This document shows, piece after piece, positions 26,001 to 35,227 of a stretch of 64,000 bases of DNA. The stretch is taken from assembly GCA_023436145.1 (NCBI GenBank), contig JAEZKP010000097.1, forward strand, positions 40,025 through 104,024. Direction: 5' to 3'. Positions within the stretch are counted from its first letter, which is position 1. Every line of letters starts with the position of its first letter. The stretch is from Fibrobacterota bacterium. Lineage in GTDB: Bacteria > Fibrobacterota > Chitinivibrionia > Chitinivibrionales > Chitinispirillaceae. Below the pieces are notes generated by a model. It worked only from the letters and a program-made list of their open reading frames with translations, was not told the origin of the DNA and searched no databases. The position numbers and the translations under genes are program-made.

Positions 26001-27351
26001 TAACTCTGACCAGGAGATTGTCCAAAGAGCCGAAAACCTGCTTCAGAAAGGCTATAAGCGGCTTATCACTTTTGAGACAAAGGAGAAAGGATATGAGTGG
26101 TTTGGTGGTACACCGGCACATGAAGCTCTTACAGCATACGGATTGATGCAATTTCATGACATGAGTAAAATCAGTGGTGTGGTTGATAACTCGATGATCG
26201 AAAGGACATCACAGTGGCTTATGAGCAGACGCGACGGCAAAGGTGGATTTTTGCGAAATCCTGCAGCACTGGATTCCTATGGCGGAGCTGACCAGGATAT
26301 CACCAATGCTTATATTGTCTATGCTCTTGCAGAAGCAGGCAGAAGAGATATACAGAATGAACTCGATGCAGCTGTTAAAAGTGCTCTGGCATCTGATGAT
26401 CCTTATGTACTGGCACTTCTGGCAAACGCACTCTATTGTTTTGAAAACTACAAAGGAGGAGATGAACTTCTTAAGAAATTGCTGAACAAACAGGATTCTT
26501 CAGGATTCTGGTGTGGAACCCGCCACTCCATAACCCGTTCTGAGGGAATTTCTTTAAAATTGGAGACTACTTCACTTGTTTGTATGGCAATTATGAAAAG
26601 TAAGCAGCCGGATGTTAATGCCTTAACAAAGGGCATTAAGTTCATCGTGGCTTCCAGATCTGGAAAGGGTGGATTCGGTGCAACCCAATCTACCATTCTT
26701 TCCCTAAAGGCACTGACACAATATTCACAATTCGCCCGCAAGACCGATTCACCAGGAACTATCGTGGTCCTGGTGAATAACAAGGTTGCAGCCCGAAAGA
26801 CTTATCAGGCTGGTGAGCGTGATGCCATAGTTATAGATTCACTGGAGAAATTTTTGAAGGATGGAATCAGCGAAATTACTGTTTCATTTGAGGATACCAA
26901 GAGCGCACTTCCTTTCTCACTTGCAGTTTCATACAATTCATGGCAACCGTCATCGGCTGAACAATCAAAAGTAAATCTGAAAACTTCTTTGTCGACAAAT
27001 AAAGTTAAAGTGGGACAGACAGTTCGTGTTTCCACTGTGCTCACTAATAAGACCAATACCGGACTTCCCATGACTGTATCTGTAATTGGATTACCGGCAG
27101 GCCTGAGTGCGCAACCCTGGCAACTCAAGGAGTTGCAGGAGAAGAGAGTTATAGATTTTTATGAAGTTACTCCTTCCACTGTGGTGTTTTATTTTCGTCA
27201 AATGAAGCCGGAAGAAGTACGGGTCATAAATCTTGATTGCAAGGCAGAAATTCCCGGACTCTTTACAGCACCTGCATCCAGAGCATACTTATATTATACA
27301 AATGAGTTTAAAGTATGGAGCAGTCTCAAACCTTTAAAAATAGAGATGTAA
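23029..27351 (+). CDS. alpha-2-macroglobulin family protein with thioester
   Basis: A 1440-residue exported protein with a signal peptide (residues 1-20, no lipobox). It opens with MG2-like domains (DRVYIQCDKPFYAPGETIWL). A DLLMMTRGWRRFTW segment and a carboxypeptidase-regulatory-like domain follow around residues 520-630. Residues 635-723 are flexible and hold 12 Met in 89. The A2M domain comes next (FRSTIFWKG). The thioester motif YGCFEQ has Cys969 and Gln972 and opens the alpha-helical thioester domain, and C-terminal MG domains complete it. Such proteins trap proteases covalently in the periplasm. The motif is GCFEQ rather than GCGEQ. The E. coli relative is a larger lipoprotein beside pbpC; no pbpC is near here. 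Confidence 0.93.
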   Translation: MKLYFFASLFVFLSFSFLSAKQEEKQVIADNLSRKFNQWNDSLPEDRVYIQCDKPFYAPGETIWLTAFIRDAASFKASGKSDIIHVELLNPKGSVEKKISIVGKNGIALGDFQLNNEIPGGLYTLKAYTNWQKNDPDPAFFIKEIQIQQIVLPTLKMKLDFTKKAYGPGDKVNAELQLETNQNKALSSFPFKYTVSIDGVQIKEQSFKSDNVGKAELVFNLPSELSSTDGILNVLIDYEGQTESISRSIPIVLNKISMSFFPEGGDAVCNLGSVIAFQANNEFGKGADIQGYVTDDKNNKVTDFSSFHRGMGAFILTPQEGKRYKAHITRPKGITQTYEIPEPLPQGYTLRVEEINKSTLKIAVGSTRDENLRIFFQIRGKQYFSKVINARKGMNNVSIDLSKMPIGVAQITLFDSREIQRAERLVFINKHKQLKMTIKTDKEKYLPREKVKMTITAADETGMRMPGNFSLAVSDDQLLSFADDKSSTILSHMMVESDLKGKIEEPRFYFDPKQEKADRALDLLMMTRGWRRFTWRQMIEDEIPAITNSPEKAIIAGFVMDQSTNKGVPGTLVRIAELKLETRTDSSGAFLFKNIDLTEPKTIEAENGNKHTRARVNKYTSTLQLWFYPQVIRPMMAEGNVKLKRNRQEVMVDALMAAPVREDEELHERVAPPVMMNQMAARGIPEIKKEVAGELDMLKMDLQPDRGAPLMKRRMNGFADEIMPEPEQDAIVYYRAREYPAPDYKDQKQPSSRTDFRSTIFWKGNVELKNNGTATVEFYTSDAITSFRAITEGFSVDGGIGRAEEVFYSQTPFNISVKTPPALVTGDTLELPLSIKNTTAGKLDGILSLKIPPELKLLNSIDSNQTVNANSTRTISLKFLVESANDTAGFGVVYDVHGLSDAISIPLKIIPQGFPVELSFSGSELKRNYTVKIENSVKKSIRASLRAYPTVISDLLAGIESILQEPYGCFEQTSVTSYPNALVLSYLKNTDNSDQEIVQRAENLLQKGYKRLITFETKEKGYEWFGGTPAHEALTAYGLMQFHDMSKISGVVDNSMIERTSQWLMSRRDGKGGFLRNPAALDSYGGADQDITNAYIVYALAEAGRRDIQNELDAAVKSALASDDPYVLALLANALYCFENYKGGDELLKKLLNKQDSSGFWCGTRHSITRSEGISLKLETTSLVCMAIMKSKQPDVNALTKGIKFIVASRSGKGGFGATQSTILSLKALTQYSQFARKTDSPGTIVVLVNNKVAARKTYQAGERDAIVIDSLEKFLKDGISEITVSFEDTKSALPFSLAVSYNSWQPSSAEQSKVNLKTSLSTNKVKVGQTVRVSTVLTNKTNTGLPMTVSVIGLPAGLSAQPWQLKELQEKRVIDFYEVTPSTVVFYFRQMKPEEVRVINLDCKAEIPGLFTAPASRAYLYYTNEFKVWSSLKPLKIEM

Positions 27352-27361
27352 GCAATTTTTC

Positions 27362-27389
27362 AGTGCAGGGGAAACCCTGCACTATTTTA
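27362..27389 (+). terminator. rho-independent terminator after the macroglobulin gene
   Basis: Arms AGTGCAGGG (27362-27370) and CCCTGCACT (27375-27383) form a 9-bp perfect stem closed by a GAAA tetraloop. ATTTT follows. It lies 10 bases after the stop codon. Confidence 0.9.
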
Positions 27390-27875
27390 ACCGAAATCAT
27401 TAACCCACATTGTTAAACTTATTTATTTTTATTTGCGAAAAAAGCGGATCGATCCGAAGCAAGATTAAAGCGAACAGGAATAGAGTAAAAGGTTGCAGTT
27501 TATTTTAAGCACAGTGGAAGTGGGCAGTTTCCAAATAGTGATTTCCATCCGCCGGAAAAGAATTCTGCTATCAGGGCATTCTTTTACAAGTATAGTATCC
27601 CTAAAATGACATAGCAAAATCGCAGGTTTGAGTGTACACAACAGTGTGTAAATGTTGACCTGCTGGTGGTTGTGAATTTTCAGGAAAAACTGATAATATT
27701 AAAATATTTTATGAAAAATGATTATTTTATTGATATTATATTAAGTATTATCTGCTTCGCTTGAGTTACATAGATTCCTGGACACTACAGGGAGAAAATA
27801 TTTACAGTTTCTTGATTTGCAGACTGTAGTTTCCGGTTTTACTGAAAAATGCTGGTAAATTTCAGGAGGAAATTT
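27390..27875. other. AT-rich intergenic region before the receiver gene
   Basis: About 490 bases without a supported gene. It contains a 12-bp perfect palindrome CGGATCGATCCG at 27445-27456 and a small inverted repeat TACACA/TGTGTA at 27635-27650. A very AT-rich stretch spans about 27690-27750. These look like promoter and possible operator material for the gene starting at 27876. Confidence 0.4.
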
Positions 27876-28247
27876 GTGGGTTTTCAGGACACTAAAAGAA
27901 TTGTGATCGTAGATGACACAGAGTCTGTTGCATTTGTAATTAAGAGCTTTCTGGAAGATGAGGGATTCATGGTATCAGCGCATGAAGATCCGCAGGATGC
28001 TTTGAGTGATATTGGGAATAATGGTGCGGATCTGGTGATTACAGATTATACCATGCCGGGGATGAACGGCATTGAATTATTGGAAAGGATAAAGAAATAC
28101 AATCCCAGAACCGATGCAATTATAATAACAGCTGATCCTCAGAGAGTTTCCGGATATGAGGGACGGTTTGAAGTTATAGAGAAAACACAGGGTTTCATTA
28201 AAAAAATTATTGCAGCTGTATACAGTACTTTAAAAATGACCCCCTGA
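27876..28247 (+). CDS. single-domain response regulator (CheY-like receiver)
   Basis: Start set at GTG 27876 because AGGAGG stands just upstream; an earlier ATG has no such site. The product is a lone receiver domain of about 123 residues. The acidic pocket IVDD, the phospho-acceptor Asp in VITDYTMPGMNG, and the ITAD switch Ser/Thr position are present. The usual Lys-Pro near the end is replaced by EVIEKT, so the lysine may be retained without the proline. With no output domain it probably acts by protein contact, as CheY or a phosphorelay intermediate does. No partner kinase lies in the window. Confidence 0.88.
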   Translation: MGFQDTKRIVIVDDTESVAFVIKSFLEDEGFMVSAHEDPQDALSDIGNNGADLVITDYTMPGMNGIELLERIKKYNPRTDAIIITADPQRVSGYEGRFEVIEKTQGFIKKIIAAVYSTLKMTP

Positions 28248-28255
28248 TCTGATGT

Positions 28256-28687
28256 TTATATTTTTCTGATTTCTTCATTTTTAAGTAATTTGTAGCCGTT
28301 TTTCAAAAACAATTCTATCGCTTCATCAGTATGTTCGAATCTCATGAATAAAATTGCTTTATTTGAAGTTTGCTCGACAAAAGAATAGGTATACTCAATA
28401 TTGATATTCTGTTTGTCACAAAGACTTATCAGGTCATAAAAAAGACCTTCACGATCTTCAATTTCTACAGCAATCACCGGGTTTTGCTTAACCATAAAGC
28501 CTTCAGATTTCAGAACATCACTAGCTTTTTCCGGCTGGTTCACTATCATTCTTAAAATACCGAAATCGGAAGTATCTGCAATAGTCAAAGCGCGGATATT
28601 AACATGATTATCCCTAAGGACCTTTGCCACATGAGCGAGTCTACCCGCTTTATTTTCCAAAAATACGGAAATCTGCTGAACTTTCAT
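28256..28687 (-). CDS. tandem ACT-domain protein linked to paaK
   Basis: Start taken at the ATG at 28687, right after GGGGAGGA. The roughly 143-residue protein has two ACT domains: QISVFLENKAGRLAHVAKVLRDNHVNIRAL, seen here as the first strand-helix unit, and a second beginning VIAVEIEDREGLFYDL. ACT domains bind amino acids or similar ligands. This gene follows paaK by 11 bases, a pairing common in anaerobes where phenylacetate-CoA ligase is used on aryl-acids. It may regulate the ligase or sense its substrate. Confidence 0.88.
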   Translation of the reverse strand: MKVQQISVFLENKAGRLAHVAKVLRDNHVNIRALTIADTSDFGILRMIVNQPEKASDVLKSEGFMVKQNPVIAVEIEDREGLFYDLISLCDKQNINIEYTYSFVEQTSNKAILFMRFEHTDEAIELFLKNGYKLLKNEEIRKI

Positions 28688-28698
28688 TAGTCCTCCCC

Positions 28699-29997
28699 TC
28701 AAATATTTCTCACATCAATTACTCTTTTAGCTTTCCCCTCACTGCGCTCAATGCTCTTAGGCTCAACCAGTTTTACTTTACTGTGAATCAGAAGCTCTTC
28801 TTTAAGGGCATGCTCTATCTCTTTTTCTTTTGTCTCTATAAACCGGACCTCATCTGAAAACAAGGTTTCATTCATCTCTACCCTGACTTCAAGAGAGTCA
28901 AGCTGTTTCTTACGATCTACCAGGATTTGATAATGCGGTTCAACACCATCGATTTTTAGTAAAACCTGTTCTACCTGAGAAGGGAAGAGGTTTACTCCCC
29001 GGACAATCAACATGTCATCAGTTCGTCCCAGAATCCTGTGCATCCGCACTGATGTTCTTCCACAGGAACATTTCTCCCGACTCAGATATGTAATATCCCT
29101 GGTACGGTATCTTATAACCGGTGTACCTTCTTTGGTAAGAGTTGTAAAAACCAGTTCTCCCTTTTCTCCATCTTCAAGCGGCATTCCAGTCTGCGGATCG
29201 ATTATCTCAGGATAGAAGTGATCCTCAAAAATGTGCAACATATCCTGGCATTCACATTCTGCAGCAACGCCCGGACCGATGATTTCGGTTAATCCGTAAA
29301 TATCGATTGCCTTGAGGTGCAGTTTTTCTTCTATCTCATGTCGCATACTTTCGCTCCAGGGCTCAGCCCCGAAAAAACCTGCTTTTAAAGGGATTTTGGA
29401 AAGATCTATTCCCTCTTCTTTTGCAGCTTCGGCCAGATAAAGGCTGTAGGAAGGGGTACAGGTTAATACAGTTGAACCAAAGTCACTCATAACCGACAGC
29501 TGTCTTTTGGTATTACCACCCGAAATGGGAAGAACCGTTGCACCTATTTTCCTGGCTCCATAATGAACACCAAGACCCCCTGTAAAAAGACCATAACCAT
29601 ATGCATTGTGGACTATATCGTTTTTGGTGGTGTTGCCCATAGATAGAGTTCTGGCCATAACCTCTGACCAGATTTCAATATCCTTTAAAGTATATGCATC
29701 CACAACCGGTTTTCCTGTTGTACCTGAAGAGGTGTGGATCTCCACGATATTACCGAGATCTGTAGCCAGTAACCCATAAGGATAAACCTCCCTCATTTGA
29801 TCCTTGGTAATGAAGGGGAGCTTTTGTATATCCTCCAAAGAGTTAATATCTGCAGGTTTGACACCACACTTGTCCATTTGTTCTTTATAGAAAGGAACAC
29901 GACCGTAGATCTTTAGAACCAGTTCTTTTAGATTCTGCAACTGAAATTTGCGTAGTTCCGGGGACGGCATAGTCTCGAATTGTTCATTCCATATCAT
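28699..29997 (-). CDS. paaK: phenylacetate-CoA ligase
   Basis: A 432-residue adenylate-forming enzyme that activates phenylacetate or related aryl-acids to CoA thioesters with ATP. The P-loop HTSSGTTGKPVV, the FFGAEPWSE and IYGLTEIIGPGVAAECE core, and the C-terminal ILGRTDDMLIVRGVNLFPSQVE match PaaK along its whole length. No ring-oxygenating paa genes are near, so the role is probably anaerobic: using or scavenging indole-acetate, phenylacetate or similar products of amino-acid fermentation. It heads a two-gene transcript with the ACT protein. Confidence 0.93.
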   Translation of the reverse strand: MIWNEQFETMPSPELRKFQLQNLKELVLKIYGRVPFYKEQMDKCGVKPADINSLEDIQKLPFITKDQMREVYPYGLLATDLGNIVEIHTSSGTTGKPVVDAYTLKDIEIWSEVMARTLSMGNTTKNDIVHNAYGYGLFTGGLGVHYGARKIGATVLPISGGNTKRQLSVMSDFGSTVLTCTPSYSLYLAEAAKEEGIDLSKIPLKAGFFGAEPWSESMRHEIEEKLHLKAIDIYGLTEIIGPGVAAECECQDMLHIFEDHFYPEIIDPQTGMPLEDGEKGELVFTTLTKEGTPVIRYRTRDITYLSREKCSCGRTSVRMHRILGRTDDMLIVRGVNLFPSQVEQVLLKIDGVEPHYQILVDRKKQLDSLEVRVEMNETLFSDEVRFIETKEKEIEHALKEELLIHSKVKLVEPKSIERSEGKAKRVIDVRNI

Positions 29998-30125
29998 TTT
30001 AGATTTCTCCGATCTTTTAACCCTGAGCAGACCGTTTTTACGCGATTGTCAAACTCCGGCTAATCAACAGTATATTTTCCGGTCAGTTGAATAACATAAT
30101 TTATGGAAGATGGCTATAGTATAAC

Positions 30126-30785
30126 TTAGCTTTTTAAGGCTAAAAAGAAAAATGTATAAACAACCGATATCAGTTCAGTGCATACGGTTTTTACACCTTC
30201 ACTACTTTTCCACCATTTCCCAGGCTCATAATCAGTGTTTTCCACAGAAATTTTCCCGATTTTAACCTGAGGTTTTAGTACTGATTTAAAGACCATAGCA
30301 GATCGTCTGGTATGGGCACCCAAAGAGATTAAATCGATTTTTTTAACCTGTAAGTTTGAGTGATCCAACCATTTTTTCAGCGCAACAGCTGATTGATAAG
30401 TTCTGTCTTTTCTGACACTTTCAGCCGGAACAGCAACAGTTAATGAATCAGCGATTCCCATTTCGTTTAAACTTAACTTGGCAAGGCGGGCATATGTTTT
30501 AAATGGTGTCAGAAATGAACCCTGATCTAGAGGGCCTCCGGTAGTAACAATCAGTTTGTAATCCCCCTTAGAAAACACTTTGATAGCTTCCTTTAGAGCA
30601 TAATCTGGTTGCCAGCCTTCAATAACCAATAGTTCGCCTCCCAGAGGAGCGGTTGGTGCTAAATAGGGATGAATGTTAGTTATAAAAAATAATGAAGCAG
30701 AGATAAAAGTCACACCAATAAGTACCCAGGTGGTAGCGGTGGGGACATAGAAAGTCGATTTTTTGAAAAATGTAGATAATTTCAT
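30126..30785 (-). CDS. YdcF/ElyC-like membrane-anchored protein (DUF218)
   Basis: A 219-residue protein with one N-terminal membrane helix (about residues 17-37). A DUF218-type alpha/beta domain follows: LLVIEGWQPDYALKEAI, IVTTGGPLDQGS, then the polar YARLAKLSLNEMGI and LISLGAHTRRSAMVF. YdcF/ElyC proteins are tied to cell-envelope polysaccharide and lipid-carrier metabolism, but their reaction is not settled. Here the typical SRNT-like motif is weakly kept. It stands alone between paaK and a flavodoxin gene. Family call is fairly safe; function is open. Confidence 0.75.
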   Translation of the reverse strand: MKLSTFFKKSTFYVPTATTWVLIGVTFISASLFFITNIHPYLAPTAPLGGELLVIEGWQPDYALKEAIKVFSKGDYKLIVTTGGPLDQGSFLTPFKTYARLAKLSLNEMGIADSLTVAVPAESVRKDRTYQSAVALKKWLDHSNLQVKKIDLISLGAHTRRSAMVFKSVLKPQVKIGKISVENTDYEPGKWWKSSEGVKTVCTELISVVYTFFFLALKS

Positions 30786-31048
30786 ACAAAGATCAGTATT
30801 ACCACACCCAATTGGCGGATTTGGTATATTTTAATGCTCTGCAGGTTTTTCTAATGCTCCTGGAAATCAGGTGCACTGGTGATGAATAGAAGCAGACCGA
30901 AGGTTCAAAATAAGGTCGCATCACTAAAAAATCAAGAGGAAATCAAATAATAAGTTATGAAATTTGAAAACACTATGTGAATATCAGTGCTATGATATGG
31001 AAATAATGAAAATTGATTCTGATAATCTGAAGAATAGAGAGGCGGAAT

Positions 31049-31579
31049 ATGAAAAAAACAATTGTGATTTATAAGACATCATCTGGTTTTACAAAGAAAT
31101 ATGCAGAATGGATTGGTCAATCTCTGAATTGCGATGTAATGGATCGCAGGTTAGTTGACATAAATAAAATTCTTGATTACGATGTGATAATATATGGCGG
31201 AAGCCTCCATGCAGTGGGTATAAGTGGCATAGATTTGATCAAAAAGAATCTTTCCAAACTGACAGACAAGACGATTGTAATATATACCACAGGAGCTTCT
31301 CCTGCCCGGCCAAAAGTATCATCAGAAGTGTTAAACAGAAATTTTACACCTGAGGAGCAGAAACAGATAAACTTTTTTTATTTGCGCGGGGGTTTCGATT
31401 ATAATAAACTTGATTTTGTAAATAAAATTCTGATGACTTTCATGAAATGGAAAATAAAATCGAAAAAAGACTGGAATTCTGATGAAAAGGGGATGATGGA
31501 AGCATTTTCAAATCCGGTGGATTTCACTGCAAGAGAAAACATAAAAGAACTGGTGGATTTTGTCCGCTCAAAACAATAA
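31049..31579 (+). CDS. flavodoxin-domain protein
   Basis: A 176-residue soluble flavoprotein. The FMN phosphate loop is YKTSSGFTKKYAEWIG at residues 8-23. The second flavin contact is in VIIYGGSLHAVGISG. This layout matches the short flavodoxin group that includes HemG-type protoporphyrinogen oxidase and hypothetical menaquinone-linked flavodoxins. The C-terminal half (KKDWNSDEKGMMEAF) is typical of stand-alone anaerobe members. A GAGGCGG ribosome site is present. The electron partner is not indicated by neighbours. Confidence 0.85.
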   Translation: MKKTIVIYKTSSGFTKKYAEWIGQSLNCDVMDRRLVDINKILDYDVIIYGGSLHAVGISGIDLIKKNLSKLTDKTIVIYTTGASPARPKVSSEVLNRNFTPEEQKQINFFYLRGGFDYNKLDFVNKILMTFMKWKIKSKKDWNSDEKGMMEAFSNPVDFTARENIKELVDFVRSKQ

Positions 31580-31666
31580 CACAATGGTCTTGGTGTTGTA
31601 TAAAACAGGTCAATAAGGTATACTTATTAACCGGTAAAAAATAAACCATCAGCAAGAAGGCCGAAA

Positions 31667-32341
31667 ATGAAAGATATCATTATACCCACTTTATTGGTGA
31701 TTTTTTCTCTGGCTGCACCAGGTAAAGCGGATGAGAATCAGAATTGCCAGTTTTCAACCTTGCAATCTGGCAGGTTTTATTTTATTCCGCTTGACAGTAT
31801 ACAAATAGACAGAACTTCAGAATTGAGTAAGGAATTCAGTGATTCTTTTTTTTGTGAGGCAACAAACCGTCTATTACAAAACTATCTGTCTCAAAAATTC
31901 ATACCTGTATCAGAAATAAATGATTTGAATATTCAGATATCTTCAATAGTCGCTGATTCTGCTTTGAGTGAAGATTCTCTTACCGTTATAATCAAGGATG
32001 TTGCCGGAAAAAGTGGTTCGGAGTATGTGATCATGCCGTATTCATGCAGCCTGCAGCAGAGAGTGACGACTCAAAAGAGATGGAGAGATGGCAGAGGTGG
32101 ACCTAGCTATGAGCGGCCAGTAAAAAATACCGCTATTGCCAGTGTGCATTTGCGGGTCTGGGATAAAAATGGAAAAGTGGTCTGTGAATATTCCAGTGTA
32201 GGGAAAAAAACCAAGCCAATGTTTTACACATTTTTCAGAAAACGGGTAAAATTTACAGAGGTGGTGAGTTATTCACGTAAAGCCTTCGCAAACCCTTTAT
32301 TGCGTGCATTAAATGACGCTTCCAGAGAGTTTAATAAATAA
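31667..32341 (+). CDS. exported protein of unknown function
   Basis: A 224-residue protein with a clear signal peptide (PTLLVIFSLAAPGKA). The mature part has alternating strands and two spaced Cys near the N-terminus, with a basic central loop (TQKRWRDGRGG). The pattern of SEYVIMPYSC then IASVHLRVWDKNGKVVCEYS resembles periplasmic proteins that compute variance-like sums in outer-membrane lipoproteins, but I do not recognise the family. It converges on galE with an 11-base gap. Function unknown. Confidence 0.6.
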   Translation: MKDIIIPTLLVIFSLAAPGKADENQNCQFSTLQSGRFYFIPLDSIQIDRTSELSKEFSDSFFCEATNRLLQNYLSQKFIPVSEINDLNIQISSIVADSALSEDSLTVIIKDVAGKSGSEYVIMPYSCSLQQRVTTQKRWRDGRGGPSYERPVKNTAIASVHLRVWDKNGKVVCEYSSVGKKTKPMFYTFFRKRVKFTEVVSYSRKAFANPLLRALNDASREFNK

Positions 32342-32352
32342 CAGTTATCTCG

Positions 32353-33333
32353 TCAGGTGCATGGGAAATGTTTTTTGTAAACTCTCCAGGTGCTGCTTAT
32401 CAGCGTTTCGACATCACTGTATTTGGCTTTCCAGCCAAGAATTCTGAATGCTTCCTGTGATGATGCAATCATTTTTGCGGCATCACCTGGGCGCCTTGGA
32501 GCGATTTGTGCGGGAATCGCTTTTCCGGTGATCTCACGTGCTTTCTGTATCATCTCTTTTACACTGATTCCGTTCTGGCTTCCCAGATTTACTGTAATAC
32601 TACTGTTTTTATCCGCTATATATTCCAGTGATTTAACATGAGCATCAGCCAGATCGTTAACATGAACATAATCCCGGATACAAGTACCGTCTGCAGTATC
32701 ATAATCATCGCCAAAAATGGATAGTTGCTGACGGATACCGGCTGCAGTTTCCATGACCACAGGCAGCAGATTTTCCGGATTGCGTTCCAGACCGTGAATT
32801 CTCTGATCAACATCATACCCTGCAGCGTTGAAGTAGCGCAGGGCTGCGAATCTCAAATCCTTCAGTTTGTCGTACCATTGGAGAAACCGTTCTATTTCCA
32901 GCTTAGTGAACCCATAATAGTTCTGCGGTTCTACAGGGTGCTTCTCATCTACCGGAAGGTATTTAGGTTCACCATAAATTGCTGCAGAAGAGGAGAAGAC
33001 CATTTTTTTAACCCCGTTATCCAGGGCGGCATTTAACAGGTTGATAGTCCCATTAATGTTATTGATAGAGTATTTCTGAGGGTTGATCATCGATTCACCT
33101 GCGGCTTTAAAAGCTGCCAGATGAATAAAAGCGTCGATTCCTCCCTTTAGAGCTTGACGGATCTGCTCATAATTGAGAATATCTCCATGAATAAAGGCTG
33201 CATCCGCGAAAAGATTTTCGCGTCCGCCACTGGATAGGTTATCAAATACAGTTACCTTGTGGCCTCTATCAAGTAATGCCCTTACCACATGGCTACCGAT
33301 ATACCCAGCTCCTCCAACAGCTAGTACATGCAT
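32353..33333 (-). CDS. galE: UDP-glucose 4-epimerase
   Basis: A 326-residue short-chain dehydrogenase-type enzyme. The NAD loop GGAGYIGSH is at residues 7-15, and the catalytic YYGFTKLE supplies Tyr and Lys, with Ser in FSSSAAIYGEP. The GalE end features GTCIRDYVHVNDLADAH, NLGSQNGISVKEM and RRPGDAAKM are all present. It interconverts UDP-glucose and UDP-galactose for envelope sugars. It lies 14 bases after the S1-domain gene on the same strand and is probably co-transcribed with it, an unusual but harmless pairing. Confidence 0.94.
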   Translation of the reverse strand: MHVLAVGGAGYIGSHVVRALLDRGHKVTVFDNLSSGGRENLFADAAFIHGDILNYEQIRQALKGGIDAFIHLAAFKAAGESMINPQKYSINNINGTINLLNAALDNGVKKMVFSSSAAIYGEPKYLPVDEKHPVEPQNYYGFTKLEIERFLQWYDKLKDLRFAALRYFNAAGYDVDQRIHGLERNPENLLPVVMETAAGIRQQLSIFGDDYDTADGTCIRDYVHVNDLADAHVKSLEYIADKNSSITVNLGSQNGISVKEMIQKAREITGKAIPAQIAPRRPGDAAKMIASSQEAFRILGWKAKYSDVETLISSTWRVYKKHFPCT

Positions 33334-33347
33334 TCTTTTATACTCCC

Positions 33348-34835
33348 TTATTTTTTATTTTTCAGTGCTGCCAATAATGCTGCTCCGAATTCACTGGAAG
33401 CTTCAGTCTTCTCGACCGGTGTTTTGCCTTGTTTTTTAATAAAGTCTGCTACTTCCTGCTGATTCTGTTTTGCTTCCTTAATGCCATAAGAAAGTGAGAT
33501 GCGGCGATTCTCTGTATCGACCGACTCTATCATCACAGTAACAGAATCTCCAGCATTCAATGAGTCCTTTTTATCCGAAGAAATATTTGCAAAAACCAGA
33601 AGTCCGGTTACTCCTTCTGCCAAATCAATAAAGTATCCGAATCTTGATTTTTTCACAACTGTTCCACTGACTTCTGAACCCACAGTGAAACGGTAATCCA
33701 CATCACGCCAGGGATCATTGGAAATGTCTTTAAGACTCAAAGAAATAGATTTTTTCTTTTCATCAATGTTTAGAACGTTAACCTGCACCAGGTTGCCTTC
33801 CTGAACGACTTCGGAAGGATGATTAACTCTTTTAATCCAGGACATCTCTGAAATATGCACTAATCCCTCAATACCCGGACATAGCTCGACAAATGCACCA
33901 AAATTGGCGATACGTGTGACTTTTCCCTGAACAGATTGACCAACTGAAAACTTTTCAGAAACAGTGTTCCAGGGATTGTCGATGACTTGCTTTATAGAAA
34001 GGGAAATTTTTGAATTTCTAACCGCCTGTTTTTTCTCTACCTTCAGGACTATGACTTCTACATCCTGACCAACCTTGAATGACTCATCTAATTTTTCCGC
34101 TCTTTCCCAGGAAACTTCAGATATATGTACCAGACCTTCCAGACCCCCTAAATCGACAAAAAGCCCAAATTCAGTAATCTTGGAAATCTTACCCTGTAAA
34201 ACTTTTTTCTGCTGGGCAAAATTTACCATTTCATCTAATTTTGTGCTGAGGCCTTCTTCCAGAAGAGGAATACGACTTACTACAATGTTTCGTCCTCCTT
34301 CGGTGATGCGAGTGATCATTACATCCAGATTCTTGCCCAGATAACTATTAACATCATCAGTGAATTTTACATCAATCTGGCTGATCGGGCAAAAAGCTCT
34401 ATGCCCCATTATTTTCAGATTCAACCCACCGATATTCACCCCGGTGACTTTTCCCTGTACTGGAACATGGTTATTCATTGCATCATATAGATCCTGAATC
34501 GGAGATGACTGCCCACTTACGCTCTTACTTAACATTGTTTCACTATCGTTGTTGGAAACTACAAAGGCAGAGATCTTATCATTCACTTTAACCGCGATTT
34601 CGCCGCTTTCATCGACAAGTTCCATTTTTTTTATCATGGCCTCATTTTTACCACCGATATCCACAAATACATATTCAGAGCCGATTCGGGTGACAGTTCC
34701 AGATACTTTGGATCCTACCTTAATATTTGCGGGTGTCTTTTGATCAAAATTGTTGATCATCTGGAGCAGCTGATTAGAAGCCTGCTGATCGGAAGTATGC
34801 TCATCAAAAAAGTTGTCATGATTCTTGTCATTCAT
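33348..34835 (-). CDS. rpsA: ribosomal protein S1-like RNA-binding protein (five S1 domains)
   Basis: Start taken at ATG 34835, with CCAGGAG nine bases upstream. The 495-residue protein is an array of five S1 OB domains. The third and fourth (FGLFVDLGGLEGLVHISEVSW and the FGAFVELCPGIEGLVHISEM type) are the best matches to the RNA-binding core. E. coli S1 has six, and several phyla have four or five, so length is acceptable. S1 helps the 30S subunit load mRNA with weak ribosome sites. The gene symbol is by similarity; a smaller S1-domain paralogue role cannot be fully excluded. Confidence 0.85.
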   Translation of the reverse strand: MNDKNHDNFFDEHTSDQQASNQLLQMINNFDQKTPANIKVGSKVSGTVTRIGSEYVFVDIGGKNEAMIKKMELVDESGEIAVKVNDKISAFVVSNNDSETMLSKSVSGQSSPIQDLYDAMNNHVPVQGKVTGVNIGGLNLKIMGHRAFCPISQIDVKFTDDVNSYLGKNLDVMITRITEGGRNIVVSRIPLLEEGLSTKLDEMVNFAQQKKVLQGKISKITEFGLFVDLGGLEGLVHISEVSWERAEKLDESFKVGQDVEVIVLKVEKKQAVRNSKISLSIKQVIDNPWNTVSEKFSVGQSVQGKVTRIANFGAFVELCPGIEGLVHISEMSWIKRVNHPSEVVQEGNLVQVNVLNIDEKKKSISLSLKDISNDPWRDVDYRFTVGSEVSGTVVKKSRFGYFIDLAEGVTGLLVFANISSDKKDSLNAGDSVTVMIESVDTENRRISLSYGIKEAKQNQQEVADFIKKQGKTPVEKTEASSEFGAALLAALKNKK

Positions 34836-35227
34836 ATTAAAGACTCCTGGAAAATGAAGGCGCAAATATTTGAAAATAGGAAAATATACTTAAGCGGCCT
34901 ATAAAAATAGCAATTTGGTTGATCATTATCAAAAAAATACTATTAAATGAGACTTTTATTGTGAGATGGCTCTAAGGAGAGAGTAAAACCTCAGTTTTTC
35001 AAAGTAACAAAACCGAAGCAAACTCAGCAATCTGAGAATGAGATATTTGATTTGGCTTTTTCCTTTGATTGTTCTGCAAATTTTAACTTGATCAAAAAAT
35101 CTCTTCGCCCGTATTATATTTTATTCATTTTTAACCTGGAATTAGCAGTTGAATGTCGCGGCAGAAGCGCCGCTGATGCGAAATTCAGGTCTATAAACCA
35201 TTGCTTTTAACGATATCTGAAAGATCA
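34836..35227. promoter_or_regulatory. divergent S1/valS intergenic region
   Basis: About 390 AT-rich bases holding the promoters of two divergent essential genes. A GCGGC/GCCGC hairpin (35158-35162 with 35169-35173) sits about 55 bases before valS. I see no T-box specifier or antiterminator core, which would be the expected control element in Firmicutes. Nothing else is recognisable. Confidence 0.4.

Noticed and set aside
34866..35227. T-box leader of valS
   Set aside because: No T-box sequence or antiterminator was seen; the short hairpin present has no such core.
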